A stretch of 15,142 nucleotides of DNA, taken from contig DASPJL010000117.1 in the NCBI GenBank assembly GCA_035628645.1, forward strand, positions 1 to 15,142, in the 5' to 3' direction. The notes under the pieces are model-generated. The model searched no databases. It had not been told where the DNA came from and saw only the letters and a list, made by a program, of their open reading frames with translations. The DNA is from DASPJL01 sp035628645. Its GTDB lineage: Bacteria > Bacteroidota > Bacteroidia > Cytophagales > Cyclobacteriaceae. A program made the position numbers and the translations under genes. This document shows positions 1 to 8,701 of the stretch, in pieces. Positions within the stretch are counted from its first letter, which is position 1, and every line of letters starts with the position of its first letter.

Positions 1-873
1 GTTCTCATAGCGGTGATAGGCAGCATAATATTCATCGCAGCCAGGTTTTTGTACAATAGAGTGATGTCCCGGTCCTGTAAAAGGTCCGTTGGAAGTCAGG
101 ATTGACCCTTTGTAAGTCCAGGGACCAAGCGGAGAATTAGACGTGCAATATTGCACATTATAGGTGTCATTGTACCACGCTCCGTTCGAGTAGGTTAAGT
201 GATAGGTGTTACCGCGTTTTATTATACAAGGTCCTTCTGTGTAATTTGGCGGCGTTAATAACATGGGCGATCCCACTGAAACCATGTCGGCGTTCAGGGT
301 ACGAACCACCATTTTTGATTTGCCCGATCCGCCATAATAAATATAGGCCTGACCATTGGTATCAATAAAGACATAAGGATCAATAATGTCATCAGTATGG
401 GGATCTGTACCAATGAGCGGACTTCCCTTATCTACAAATGGGCCAATAGGCGTGCTTCCTACAGCTACCCCGATTTTTGTTTCCGCTGTATAATAAAAAT
501 AGTATTGGCCATTACGATAGACCATAGCGGGCGCCCAGCCATTTCCGTTAGCCCACGAGCATTGAGGTCCAAGATCAAAGATTACGCCCTCATCAATCCA
601 GTTGGTAAGATCAGCAGATGAATAAGCCCGGAATTGATTGTTGGATACCGCCGTCGGATAAATGTAATAACGGCCATTGAAGTAAGTGATGTCAGGATCT
701 GCCTGGTTAGGCAAAACGGGATTTACACCGGTTTGTGCATATGTTGCAGATGCAAGAGAGAAGAAGAATAACAGGTAAAATAAAAAAGGTACTTTTTTAT
801 ACGTGCATACACAATAGGTTTTTACCAGCGAGTCCTTGCTCACCGGTCGATAAGACTTTTTAAAAGTGTCCAT
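1..873 (-). CDS. Secreted glycoside hydrolase family 43 enzyme (partial, C-terminus beyond window)
   Basis: This open frame reads without a stop from an ATG at 873 to base 1, so 291 residues are visible and the C-terminus is missing. A hydrophobic signal peptide (about residues 29-46, ending ATYA before Gln) indicates export without a lipobox. The rest is a GH43 five-bladed propeller: the ADPDITYFNGRYYI block supplies the catalytic base (Asp59), DDIIDPYVF the pKa-modulating Asp (Asp165), YTEGPCI the general acid (Glu213), and GPGHHS matches the conserved histidine segment. GH43 enzymes are inverting arabinofuranosidases, xylosidases or endo-arabinanases, and the subfamily cannot be fixed from this part. 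It follows susD on the same strand after 141 bp, so it is probably the degradative enzyme of this glycan-uptake locus, acting in the periplasm or outside the cell. Extra C-terminal domains may lie outside the window. Confidence 0.9.
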   Translation of the reverse strand, partial: MDTFKKSYRPVSKDSLVKTYCVCTYKKVPFLFYLLFFFSLASATYAQTGVNPVLPNQADPDITYFNGRYYIYPTAVSNNQFRAYSSADLTNWIDEGVIFDLGPQCSWANGNGWAPAMVYRNGQYYFYYTAETKIGVAVGSTPIGPFVDKGSPLIGTDPHTDDIIDPYVFIDTNGQAYIYYGGSGKSKMVVRTLNADMVSVGSPMLLTPPNYTEGPCIIKRGNTYHLTYSNGAWYNDTYNVQYCTSNSPLGPWTYKGSILTSNGPFTGPGHHSIVQKPGCDEYYAAYHRYEN

Positions 874-904
874 GGTTGTTTAAGGGTTAATTGGGTTGAT
901 TTTT

Positions 905-932
905 GAACCTGAGGGCTTTTACCCCCAGGTTC
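905..932 (-). promoter_or_regulatory. Intercistronic hairpin between susD and the GH43 gene
   Basis: GAACCTG (905-911) pairs with CAGGTTC (926-932), and GGG (913-915) with CCC (922-924), around one A-C mismatch and a 6-base loop. On the coding (minus) strand the stem is followed by A-rich sequence rather than a T-run. It therefore looks like a processing, stabilising or partial-attenuation element rather than a strong intrinsic terminator. The T-run lies on the opposite strand. The role is inferred. Confidence 0.5.
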
Positions 933-1014
933 TTATTCTTTTTTAAAATCCCTTCAGCTAAACCAGATGAGCGGGTTAGCAATAAATAAATCGATAATTA
1001 AAATACAAGCAGCC

Positions 1015-2883
1015 TCACCAGTAAGGATTCTGGACCAAAAATGAATTCTTATCTATTTCTGACTGCGGCACAGGGAACCAATAATTCTTTTTACCGAACA
1101 CCCTGTGTTGATATACTGTTCTTTTGAAATAGGCATTTGGGTTATTCTCATCATCACTGATTTCTTTACCATTAAAATTCATTCCCCAGAAATCCTTATT
1201 TAACACTTGCTCGGCAATCTTCCATCGGCGTATATCGCTGAACCTTATTCCTTCACAATTTAACTCAACACGTCGTTCTCGTCTTATCGCCTCCCGCATA
1301 GCTTCCTGGCTTAGGCCGGCACCCAAAGCAGGAATCCCCGCCCTTTCCCGTATCAGGTTTACATACTTTAATATGTCCGGATTTCCGGGTTCGGTTTCAT
1401 TTAAGGCTTCAGCATAATTGAGGTATGCTTCGCCCATACGGTATAATATCCCAGGACGATAAGGATTGATATTACCTCTCGGATCATGATCAGGATGGAC
1501 CTTTTTTCTTAATAAATAACCATTTTGGGGAGCATCATGCGTAGGGCCTCCATCCCATTCATCTATTAAAAACCGGGTAGTACGATTTTCACGTCGGTGC
1601 CATGCTCTGTTATACAATACGGAAATATAAAACCTTGGCTCACGCTTTACATACATATTATAAGTGCCTGCAAAAGTTATTTTGCGTCCGACAGTATTTC
1701 CGTTTTCATCTTTATGCTCAGGCACCTCATTCCAGTTTGTATTTGCACGGACTTCATCTTCACTTGAAAACCCTTTTTCTACATATCCGGAATTAGGATC
1801 CGTAATGGGAAGCCCATTTTCCATAAAAAAAGCATCGACCAACGACTGGGTAACGCCCAATCCTCCGTTTCCACCGGTTCCTCGGGGCTGCGAGTGCTTG
1901 TCATATTCCCAGGTATTGCAATCCGGTCTGGCGAAAAGAATTTCAGTATTGCCATCGGTTGCTTTCTTGAACATCATGTTCTGGTATGACAAAAATGGAT
2001 CAATTACACCATTGTTGTATTCATAGTATAATTTGTGACCTGCTGCTTCGGCCACATCAATAAGTTGTTTACAAGCAGCCGTAGCCTTCACCCACTTTCC
2101 GGCATCATAAGCAGTGTTAAACAGCTTTTCACCTTTGTTATTTACAAAACCGTCGTAGTCAGTATTTCCATTAACTAAAGGACTTGCTGCAAACAACAAC
2201 ATTCTTGCTCTCACAGCGAGGCACATGATGGAAGTAGCCCGGCCGTACTTTTTCTGATCATCATAATGCGCCGGCAATTTTTGTGACAACTCTAATAACT
2301 CTGCATCCACCCAATCGATGACCTGATCAAAAGGAGTTTGACCAATATATAGTTCTTCGCCGGCGGCGTCCGCGGGGGTTAGACCTGGTTTGAACGGAAT
2401 AGCACCATAAGCTTCTGCCATCAGCCAATAATAATAGGCAATCAGAAAGCGGGCTTCATATTTCATATTGTCTACTTCTTCCTCGGTTATTTTTTGCGCA
2501 ACATTTGGTCTTACGTTCGCCAGAAATATGTAGCCGGACCTTATACGCTTCGGTAATTCGTGCCAATAATTAGGGGGCCAGTGCGTGGCGACGTTCCAGT
2601 TGCCGGTTTGCATCGGAATAACGGCCCATCCCCAGTCAGGAAGCCACCTGGTAGATGGCGCCATATCATCCGATAAAGGGTCATAACCGATAGAATTGGC
2701 ATATCCCCAATAGGGATCGGGAATATTAGAATAAATCCCTGCCAGCCAGTCTTCAGTTCGTGTTTTATCCCTGAAGACCATATCCAGTGTTAACTGATCG
2801 TCCGGCGATTTATCTAAAAAGTCAGTGCAGGAGCCTGTCAAAATAAGTAATACGAGTGATAATATGAATTTATAAATGTTCAT
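1015..2883 (-). CDS. SusD/RagB-family outer-membrane glycan-binding lipoprotein
   Basis: This is a 622-residue SusD-like protein. The N-terminus is a lipoprotein signal with lipobox LTGSC (Cys19), followed by the usual TDFLD start of mature SusD proteins. The N-terminal half is the SusD-like TPR region, and the end has the characteristic SusD block YWFPVPQSEIDKN and a closing QNPYW. The RRERRVELNCEGIRFSDIRRW segment type near residue 540 is also typical of the family, seen here as RRERRVELNCEG. SusD proteins sit on the outer face of the outer membrane as a lid over their SusC partner and capture oligosaccharides. The gene starts 22 bp after the susC stop on the same strand, so they are surely co-transcribed. 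The actual ligand is unknown; the adjacent GH43 gene suggests an arabinose- or xylose-containing glycan. Confidence 0.95.
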   Translation of the reverse strand: MNIYKFILSLVLLILTGSCTDFLDKSPDDQLTLDMVFRDKTRTEDWLAGIYSNIPDPYWGYANSIGYDPLSDDMAPSTRWLPDWGWAVIPMQTGNWNVATHWPPNYWHELPKRIRSGYIFLANVRPNVAQKITEEEVDNMKYEARFLIAYYYWLMAEAYGAIPFKPGLTPADAAGEELYIGQTPFDQVIDWVDAELLELSQKLPAHYDDQKKYGRATSIMCLAVRARMLLFAASPLVNGNTDYDGFVNNKGEKLFNTAYDAGKWVKATAACKQLIDVAEAAGHKLYYEYNNGVIDPFLSYQNMMFKKATDGNTEILFARPDCNTWEYDKHSQPRGTGGNGGLGVTQSLVDAFFMENGLPITDPNSGYVEKGFSSEDEVRANTNWNEVPEHKDENGNTVGRKITFAGTYNMYVKREPRFYISVLYNRAWHRRENRTTRFLIDEWDGGPTHDAPQNGYLLRKKVHPDHDPRGNINPYRPGILYRMGEAYLNYAEALNETEPGNPDILKYVNLIRERAGIPALGAGLSQEAMREAIRRERRVELNCEGIRFSDIRRWKIAEQVLNKDFWGMNFNGKEISDDENNPNAYFKRTVYQHRVFGKKNYWFPVPQSEIDKNSFLVQNPYW

Positions 2884-2905
2884 GATTTTTCGGTTTAGAT
2901 TTTAA

Positions 2906-5900
2906 TTAAAAATCAAGGTTCATTCCTATCGAAACAGACTTCATAATAGGATATCTAAAACCTGTTTTTGTATCAAGCTCGGGATCCCACAACTTGAAAG
3001 ATGAAAGCGTAAGCAAATTATTGCCAGTCACAAATATTCTGGCATTTTTAAGGTAAACCCTGTTTATTAATTTCTCAGGGAGACTATAACCCAGTTCAAT
3101 GTGCTTCATACGCAACATGCTCATATCCTTGAGCCACCAGGTGGATTCCTGACTGTTATTGCTTATATGGTTGGCATCAGATAATCTTGGCCAGAATACG
3201 TCTTGTCTTGGATTTTCAACTGTCCACCGGTCATTTGCATTGCTGTAAATATTTCCTAATGCTCCATTGCCTGACCCGGGAATAAAGTAATTAACCCCAT
3301 CTGACCTTCCTATTGTCCTGTATGTCTTAGCATTTCCCTGGAAGAAAAAGCCTAAGTCTATGCTTTTGAACTTCATATTAACGCCAAATCCATATACAAT
3401 CTGCGGGTCAACTGTGCCTCCAATGGCTGTTCTGTCAAGTTCATTCACTACACCGTCACCGTTTACATCCTTGTATTTTATATCTCCGGGTCTTACCGCC
3501 GATCCAAGGTCATGTTTTGGTAATGTTTCTACAAGTTCGCCTGTTTCAGGGTTTTGGAAATCCTCCTCGGTAAAAAGACCTTCGGCAATTAATCCAAAAA
3601 TTTGCCCTACGGGTTTGCCCGTTCTGGATCGGTTGGTACCAATGACGGAAAGAGGTTCATCTTGTTCTATGATTTGATTTTGTGCATAGGTAAAGGTGGC
3701 CTGTGAGGAGATATAGAAATCCTTGGTCAACTGTCTGCTAATGCTCATAGAAGCATCCACGCCTTTATTATCCACCGCTCCATAATTTGCCCATGGCGGG
3801 TTTATGAATCCACTTGAGCTGGGAATGGTTTCCCTTCTAATAAAAATATCTTTTCGCTGTTCTTTAAAAAAATCAACTTGCAGCGCTATACTATTCCACA
3901 GCCCAAGTTCAATACCTACATTACTTTTCGTTACCGTCTCCCACGTTAAGTTTTGAATGCCATAATCACCTTCCCTTTTCCCTGCCCGGTGATAATCATT
4001 GTTTATTCCCCATCGATAGCCGTCGGTATCACCAATTGTAGTAAGGTAAGCAAACCTTCTTCCATCAATTTTGTCGTTACCTACCAGACCATAGGATCCT
4101 CTAAGCTTAATCTTGGAAAAGGTGTTTTTGTAGTTAGACATGAAATTTTCTTCAGATACGATCCAGCCAAGGGCGATCGATGGGAAAAAACCGAATCGAC
4201 GGCCTTTCGCAAAATTTTCCGAACCATTGTATCCAAAATTTGCTTCTGCGATATATCTTCGATCAAAGGAATAGGAGACTCGAGCGGCCAGTCCCTGATT
4301 TCTGTAGGGAAGCCTGTCGCCATTGTCATAGCTCCGTTGGTTGTAAAGCAGCAAACCATCTATATAATGATTGCCGAAATTCCTGGAATAGCCAAAATTT
4401 CCTTCCACATAGACACTTTTATCGCCCCATTCAGAAGTTTTTTCATATCCCAAAAATTCTTGCCCATACTTATAAACTACAAGGTTTAAAGTACCATCTT
4501 CATTACGTCCTACAGCAGGGTTGTAAAAATCAGGCTCTTTTCCCCTTTTAACACCTGTTTGAGAATACCGGTCAAATGCAAACTTAAATCGACCGGTAAG
4601 GCCAGGAACTATTTTATCAAGCTTCTGCTCCAAAGAAAACAGCGACTCCAACTTACTTCCGCTGTTCCGCTGAAACCCCGTCTGGGTAGCTAAGGCCCAT
4701 GGATTTTTTCTTTCGGGAACCACTGGGATTTCTCCACTTGAATATTGAGTAGGATGAACGAAAGGCGGAGTTTCAAAGGCCCAGCCAAACAACGCATCTA
4801 TAGACTGGGTCGGACGGTTATCTTCCTGCAAATATCCGCCAATATTTACTCTCAAAAGCGTTGAGGGGGTAATATTCAAATCTACATTTGATCTGATATT
4901 ATATCTTTTGAGTTTTAAAGAAGAGTCCCAACTATTGCCGGGGTCACGCTCGATAATTCCCTGTTCAGCATAATGTGAAGCTACAACGGAATAGCGCAAA
5001 AAATCACTTCCTCCTGATGCTGATAAATTTAAGCGGCTGTTTGTGGCTTGCTCTTTGGTTATTTCATCAAGCCAGTCTACATCGGGGTATAAATCAGGGT
5101 CAACTTTGTTCCTGGTGTTGTTAATTCTTTCTTCAGTATATATAGGTGTTTGTCCTGATTCCGTAGAAATACTATTCAAAACTTCCAGGTAATCGGCGGC
5201 TCCTAAAAACTGGGGCAGCTTTACAGGCTGCGTGAACCCCTGCTCATATCTGAGACTTATGGAAGGTTTACCAACTTTACCACGTTTTGTATTGATCAAG
5301 ATTACACCATTGGCGCCACGAACTCCATACACGGCACTGGCGGAAGCATCTTTAAGTACAGAAAAAGATTCTATTTCCGCAGGATCAATGTTTTCCAGCG
5401 AACGCTCAACTCCGTCAACCAATATTAAAGGATCCCGTGCTCCTTGAAAAGTAGAAATTCCCCGGATCCAGAAATTTGATTTGTCGTACCCCGGTTCGCC
5501 CGAGCGCTGCACGGCGATAATACCTGCAACATGGCCGGCCAGATTATTACTCAGGGACCTTGATGTTCCTTTTTGAAGTTCGGTGGGTGCAATTGTGGTA
5601 ATAGCGCCTGCAACAGTATATTCTTTCTGAGTGCCATAGGCTACCACCACTACTTCCTCCAAAGTGGCGGCATCCTCTTCTAATTTCACGTCTATAACAG
5701 TCTGGTTTATCAGCTCAACTTCAAAAGTTTTATAGCCAATAAAAGAAAAAACAAGAGTGCTGTTTTTGCTGGCTACCAGTGAGTATTTACCCTCTGCATC
5801 GGTGGTTGTGCCGATTGTAGTGCCTTTCACAAATACGTTTACACCCGGAAGGGGAGCGCCGGCATTACTCACTACTGTTCCCGTCACTTTGATCTCCTCA

Positions 5901-6310
5901 AATAAATCAGAGGATGTTTCGAGGCTTCCCGTCGAGTTTTCCGTGCGTTTTACTAAAATAATGTAGTCCCCGGATAGGTAATAACTTATACTCAAAGGTT
6001 CGAAGATGCCATCGAGCACTTCTCCCAGTTTTTTATCTATATAGCTAAATGAGACTTTTTCGTCCAGCGCAATTGTTTTGGGATTGTAGCTAAATTTTAT
6101 TTTGGCTGTTTTTTCAAGTATCGGAAGGATATTTTTGATTTTATCACCTTCGGCGCTAATTGTAATTACCTTATCCAGAACGGTTAGTTGATCAAGGCGC
6201 GCAAAGGAAGCGGTAAATGCGGATGACGTGATGAGTACGAGCGCCAATGGAAGTAAGGCAAATCTCATAAACATCACAATCAAGCTGCGAATGGTCTGAT
6301 GTTTTTTCAT
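2906..6310 (-). CDS. SusC/RagA-family TonB-dependent transporter with N-terminal STN signalling domain
   Basis: This 1134-residue protein has a signal sequence (about 1-37), a secretin/TonB short N-terminal (STN) domain (about 44-121), a CarboxypepD_reg-like beta-sandwich (about 141-212, with VTGTVVSNAGAPLPGVNVFV), a TonB-box-like stretch EEVVVVAYGTQK (about 218-229), a plug domain (about 230-345, containing LILVDGVERSL and GVRGANGVILINTKRG), and a C-terminal beta-barrel ending MNLDF. It imports oligosaccharides across the outer membrane with TonB energy, capped by the SusD protein encoded 22 bp downstream. The STN domain matters: in Bacteroidota, SusC-type transporters with STN contact a FecR-like anti-sigma factor in the periplasm, and exactly such a gene lies just upstream on the same strand. 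Length and domain order are normal for a full-length signalling SusC. Confidence 0.95.
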   Translation of the reverse strand: MKKHQTIRSLIVMFMRFALLPLALVLITSSAFTASFARLDQLTVLDKVITISAEGDKIKNILPILEKTAKIKFSYNPKTIALDEKVSFSYIDKKLGEVLDGIFEPLSISYYLSGDYIILVKRTENSTGSLETSSDLFEEIKVTGTVVSNAGAPLPGVNVFVKGTTIGTTTDAEGKYSLVASKNSTLVFSFIGYKTFEVELINQTVIDVKLEEDAATLEEVVVVAYGTQKEYTVAGAITTIAPTELQKGTSRSLSNNLAGHVAGIIAVQRSGEPGYDKSNFWIRGISTFQGARDPLILVDGVERSLENIDPAEIESFSVLKDASASAVYGVRGANGVILINTKRGKVGKPSISLRYEQGFTQPVKLPQFLGAADYLEVLNSISTESGQTPIYTEERINNTRNKVDPDLYPDVDWLDEITKEQATNSRLNLSASGGSDFLRYSVVASHYAEQGIIERDPGNSWDSSLKLKRYNIRSNVDLNITPSTLLRVNIGGYLQEDNRPTQSIDALFGWAFETPPFVHPTQYSSGEIPVVPERKNPWALATQTGFQRNSGSKLESLFSLEQKLDKIVPGLTGRFKFAFDRYSQTGVKRGKEPDFYNPAVGRNEDGTLNLVVYKYGQEFLGYEKTSEWGDKSVYVEGNFGYSRNFGNHYIDGLLLYNQRSYDNGDRLPYRNQGLAARVSYSFDRRYIAEANFGYNGSENFAKGRRFGFFPSIALGWIVSEENFMSNYKNTFSKIKLRGSYGLVGNDKIDGRRFAYLTTIGDTDGYRWGINNDYHRAGKREGDYGIQNLTWETVTKSNVGIELGLWNSIALQVDFFKEQRKDIFIRRETIPSSSGFINPPWANYGAVDNKGVDASMSISRQLTKDFYISSQATFTYAQNQIIEQDEPLSVIGTNRSRTGKPVGQIFGLIAEGLFTEEDFQNPETGELVETLPKHDLGSAVRPGDIKYKDVNGDGVVNELDRTAIGGTVDPQIVYGFGVNMKFKSIDLGFFFQGNAKTYRTIGRSDGVNYFIPGSGNGALGNIYSNANDRWTVENPRQDVFWPRLSDANHISNNSQESTWWLKDMSMLRMKHIELGYSLPEKLINRVYLKNARIFVTGNNLLTLSSFKLWDPELDTKTGFRYPIMKSVSIGMNLDF

Positions 6311-6404
6311 AAATTTGTTAAGTTAGGGTTATAATAATAGATGAACCTGATCCCTGCTCTCTGAATTGACCGCGAATCATTACGAAGCAGGAATAGCGTA
6401 AGCG

Positions 6405-6430
6405 AATCAGTGATTTAATTATCACTGATT
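6405..6430 (-). promoter_or_regulatory. Perfect 10-bp inverted repeat in the fecR-susC gap
   Basis: AATCAGTGAT (6405-6414) and ATCACTGATT (6421-6430) form a perfect 10-bp stem around a 6-base loop TTAATT, in the 185-bp gap between the FecR-like gene and susC. On the minus strand an A-run precedes it and CGCTTACG follows, so it is not a standard terminator for fecR. GCGAATCA also occurs twice 30 bp apart (6372-6379 and 6402-6409), the second copy running into the stem. It could be an operator, a leader hairpin of the susC mRNA or a weak bidirectional terminator. The susC promoter is expected in this gap, but I could not identify it with confidence. Confidence 0.45.
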
Positions 6431-6495
6431 TTTTTGTTTAGTAGGTATTTATATCATAGGCATATTGATTTAGAATGGGTAAAGAAACTTTTGAA

Positions 6496-7578
6496 CTAGC
6501 ACCCTGAACTCCTGACTACAACTTTTGCATCCACAATCTTATAGGTGGCTCCGATGGTCTTACAAATAATTTCCATTTTTTCAAGTAGAGGTTCAGATCC
6601 AAGTGGGGCAGTTAAAAAACATCGTTTCATAGCCTCGCCATTGAAAACAATATCTATTCCATAGGCATTTTCGAGGGTTTCAAAGACGTCGGATATTGGA
6701 GCGTTCTCAAACTTAAAATCCTCATCAGTAATGTGAGGATCAAGAATCTCAGGCACATCTACCAGGCTTTTGTTAAATAATTGTGCGGCTCTCACAAATT
6801 TAACCTGTTGATTAGGCAAAAGAATTACCTTCTTTTCGCTATCGGTCAATTCTATATTTTCTTTCTCTGTATAAACAGATACTTTACCTGTCTTCACAGA
6901 CACCACTATACTCTCTCCATTTTCAGGAGCCTCCACGGTAAAGCTCGTTCCCAGCACTTTAGTTAACACTTCATTGGAATGTACTATGAAAGGTTTATCA
7001 GGATTTTTAACTACATTAAAAAAAGCATTCCCAAGTAGATATACATCCCGGGTGGTGTCGTTCGCGTAGTTCACTTTGTACTTCAGCCTGCTTTTGTTTT
7101 CCAGGGTAACAGTACTTCCATCTGGCAACTTCAACTCTAAAGCCTTTCCGGTTTCATTGATCTGCTCCGCATAATCTGTAACACTATTTTGATATACATA
7201 GAAATCCTGCTTCTTTACAGAAGTTTCTTGAACCAGGAATCCAATTGCGAGGCCAACAATCAGAATAGCTGCCGTGGCCATTACCACTCTCACAGCGCTG
7301 TTTACCATAGATTTCACTGGTCTTTGAGGCAGTGTTTTCGTTCTTAAATCTATTTTGTCCCAGAGGGAACTCACCACGTCAGGATCAGGACGAGTCTGTT
7401 GGGCACGATTAAGGTTCAATATTAATGTGCGTGCTTGTTCTGCTTTTAAGCGAATCTCAGGGTTTTCTGAAATATAAAGATCCCAAAACCTTACTGAATT
7501 GGAATCCGATTTATATACCCATTCAATAAAGCTTTCATTTGCTGCAAAATCCTCTATGTTGTATTTTCTAAAATCCAT
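6496..7578 (-). CDS. FecR-family anti-sigma factor (DUF4974 C-terminal domain)
   Basis: This 360-residue single-pass inner-membrane protein has a cytoplasmic N-terminal region (about 1-96) that should bind the sigma factor, one membrane helix (about 97-115), a periplasmic FecR domain (about 147-216, with LPDGSTVTLENKSRLKY, YLLGNAFFNVV and KPFIVHSNEVLTKVLGTSF) and a DUF4974-type C-terminal domain (about 285-355, FKFENAPISDVFETLENAYG). DUF4974 resembles a short STN-like fold and is the part expected to meet the transporter's signalling domain. The gene lies 68 bp after the ECF sigma gene and 185 bp before the STN-bearing susC, the classic order of a trans-envelope regulatory trio. Without substrate it should hold the sigma factor inactive; its own proteolysis is the usual release route in related systems. 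The last residue is an unpaired Cys360. Confidence 0.93.
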   Translation of the reverse strand: MDFRKYNIEDFAANESFIEWVYKSDSNSVRFWDLYISENPEIRLKAEQARTLILNLNRAQQTRPDPDVVSSLWDKIDLRTKTLPQRPVKSMVNSAVRVVMATAAILIVGLAIGFLVQETSVKKQDFYVYQNSVTDYAEQINETGKALELKLPDGSTVTLENKSRLKYKVNYANDTTRDVYLLGNAFFNVVKNPDKPFIVHSNEVLTKVLGTSFTVEAPENGESIVVSVKTGKVSVYTEKENIELTDSEKKVILLPNQQVKFVRAAQLFNKSLVDVPEILDPHITDEDFKFENAPISDVFETLENAYGIDIVFNGEAMKRCFLTAPLGSEPLLEKMEIICKTIGATYKIVDAKVVVRSSGC

Positions 7579-7646
7579 TATTATAATATTTGCCCTAAGG
7601 CATTCATTATACTAATGCAAACAGTTTATTCTTTTTACTCGACGGT

Positions 7647-8237
7647 TTATGAAAAAAATAAAAAAAAGATTAGGGAGGCGACAGAGACCTTAAGATTAAG
7701 TTTTAGTTTTCGCAGGGCAAGCTGAATGAAGTTGCAGGCAGATTGATAGTTAACCCCCATGATTTGGGCAATTTCGTCGTTGGAGAAATTATGGTAGTAC
7801 CTTAGATTTATTGCTTCCTGCTGCCTTTTCGGCAACTGGCTTAGAAGCACTCTCAGGTTTTCCAACTGAGCAGACTGAACTTCAATTCCAATAAGATTAC
7901 TTTCATGACATGCATACGAAAATACGTTTTGATGCAGATCAATATCATGGCAAGCCGATAGCTCGTTGTCCCGAAGGTTACGGTTAATTTTATAACGAAG
8001 GGCCTTAAAAAGATAAAATTTAACGGAAGTAGTTTCGGCAATACGCCCTCTGCTTTCCCATAATTCAACAAACAAATCCTGAATACTGTCTTCAATGAGT
8101 GTACGGTCAGCAGTGATTTTGTTACCATAATTGAGAAGCGCATTTACATGCTGTTGGTAGATAAGCGCAAAAGCACTCTTATCGCCATTCTTAAAAGCGC
8201 TCCACAGCTTATCGTACTCAGAATTAAGGGTTGACAT
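7647..8237 (-). CDS. ECF-family RNA polymerase sigma-70 factor
   Basis: This 196-residue protein has the two domains of an ECF sigma factor. Region 2 spans about residues 20-90 (ALIYQQHVNALLNYG, then LIEDSIQDLFVELWESR, the core-binding and -10 recognition part). Region 4 spans about 122-178 (LSQLPKRQQEAINLRYYHNF, then the helix-turn-helix NDEIAQIMGVNYQSACNFIQ). The C-terminal tail VASLIFFLFFS is strongly hydrophobic, a feature I recall in many Bacteroidota ECF factors; here it is coded by A/T homopolymer runs. With the FecR-like gene immediately downstream, it should direct transcription of the susC-susD-GH43 genes, and perhaps itself, when substrate is sensed. I saw no convincing promoter in the 60 bp upstream of its start. 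Confidence 0.93.
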   Translation of the reverse strand: MSTLNSEYDKLWSAFKNGDKSAFALIYQQHVNALLNYGNKITADRTLIEDSIQDLFVELWESRGRIAETTSVKFYLFKALRYKINRNLRDNELSACHDIDLHQNVFSYACHESNLIGIEVQSAQLENLRVLLSQLPKRQQEAINLRYYHNFSNDEIAQIMGVNYQSACNFIQLALRKLKLNLKVSVASLIFFLFFS

Positions 8238-8701
8238 TATAATTGTAGAAATGACACTTCTTGTAATTTAAAAAAATAAAATGAACTTAATAGCTTATAG
8301 GCAAAGAAATTAGTTGGAAAGGTTAGGAATACTTCTTCATTGCGCCCCCTTCACGAGGCAATCTGTCGGAAGTCCTAAAAACACTGCAAGCAAGAAAAAC
8401 CCGGATAGCAGCGTAAAATGTCAGAACCACAGATAAAGCAGATGTACAAGGATAGACATAAATTCTCTTAATGGAAAAGTAGTAAAAATGAACTTCACTG
8501 GTGGTTATACCTTTTTAAAGTTTGTTGAGTTTCTAGTCACTTTTTCCCTATGCGCATTGCAGGAAGGCAAAGGCTCGATTTTTTAATTGGACGAAAATCA
8601 GGTGAACGAAATCATAAAGACAGGGCTACCCTTGATGTTATTTACTTTTTCTGATATATTCGAAAATTCTATTTTTTCAAATCCACCTCAAGAGAACAAT
8701 C
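8238..8701. other. 464-bp divergent intergenic region
   Basis: This gap separates the minus-strand sigma gene from the plus-strand thioredoxin-like gene, so it should hold both promoters. Apart from the plus-strand promoter candidate near its right end I see no RNA gene, strong hairpin or recognisable protein. A 32-codon frame (8488-8586) is followed in the same frame by an open stretch lacking an ATG; neither resembles a known protein. Confidence 0.5.
8632..8662 (+). promoter_or_regulatory. Candidate Bacteroidota-type promoter for the thioredoxin-like gene
   Basis: TTGA begins at 8632, and TATATTCG (8655-8662) differs by one base from the Bacteroidota -7 consensus TAnnTTTG. The 20-bp gap between TTG and the -7 box is in the usual range, and the box ends 39 bp before the start codon at 8702. 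It was found by eye in A+T-rich sequence where chance matches are frequent. Confidence 0.35.

Noticed and set aside
905..932. Intrinsic terminator after susD
   Set aside because: The T-run lies on the wrong side for minus-strand transcription, so it was described as an intercistronic hairpin.
3953..4489. 178-codon plus-strand frame opposite susC
   Set aside because: It lies wholly within the barrel-coding part of the transporter, has no recognisable motif, and other shorter frames overlap it the same way; it is an antisense shadow.
8488..8586. 32-codon frame in the divergent gap, followed in the same frame by a second open stretch
   Set aside because: No known motif and the second part lacks an ATG; the pair is too short to distinguish from chance.
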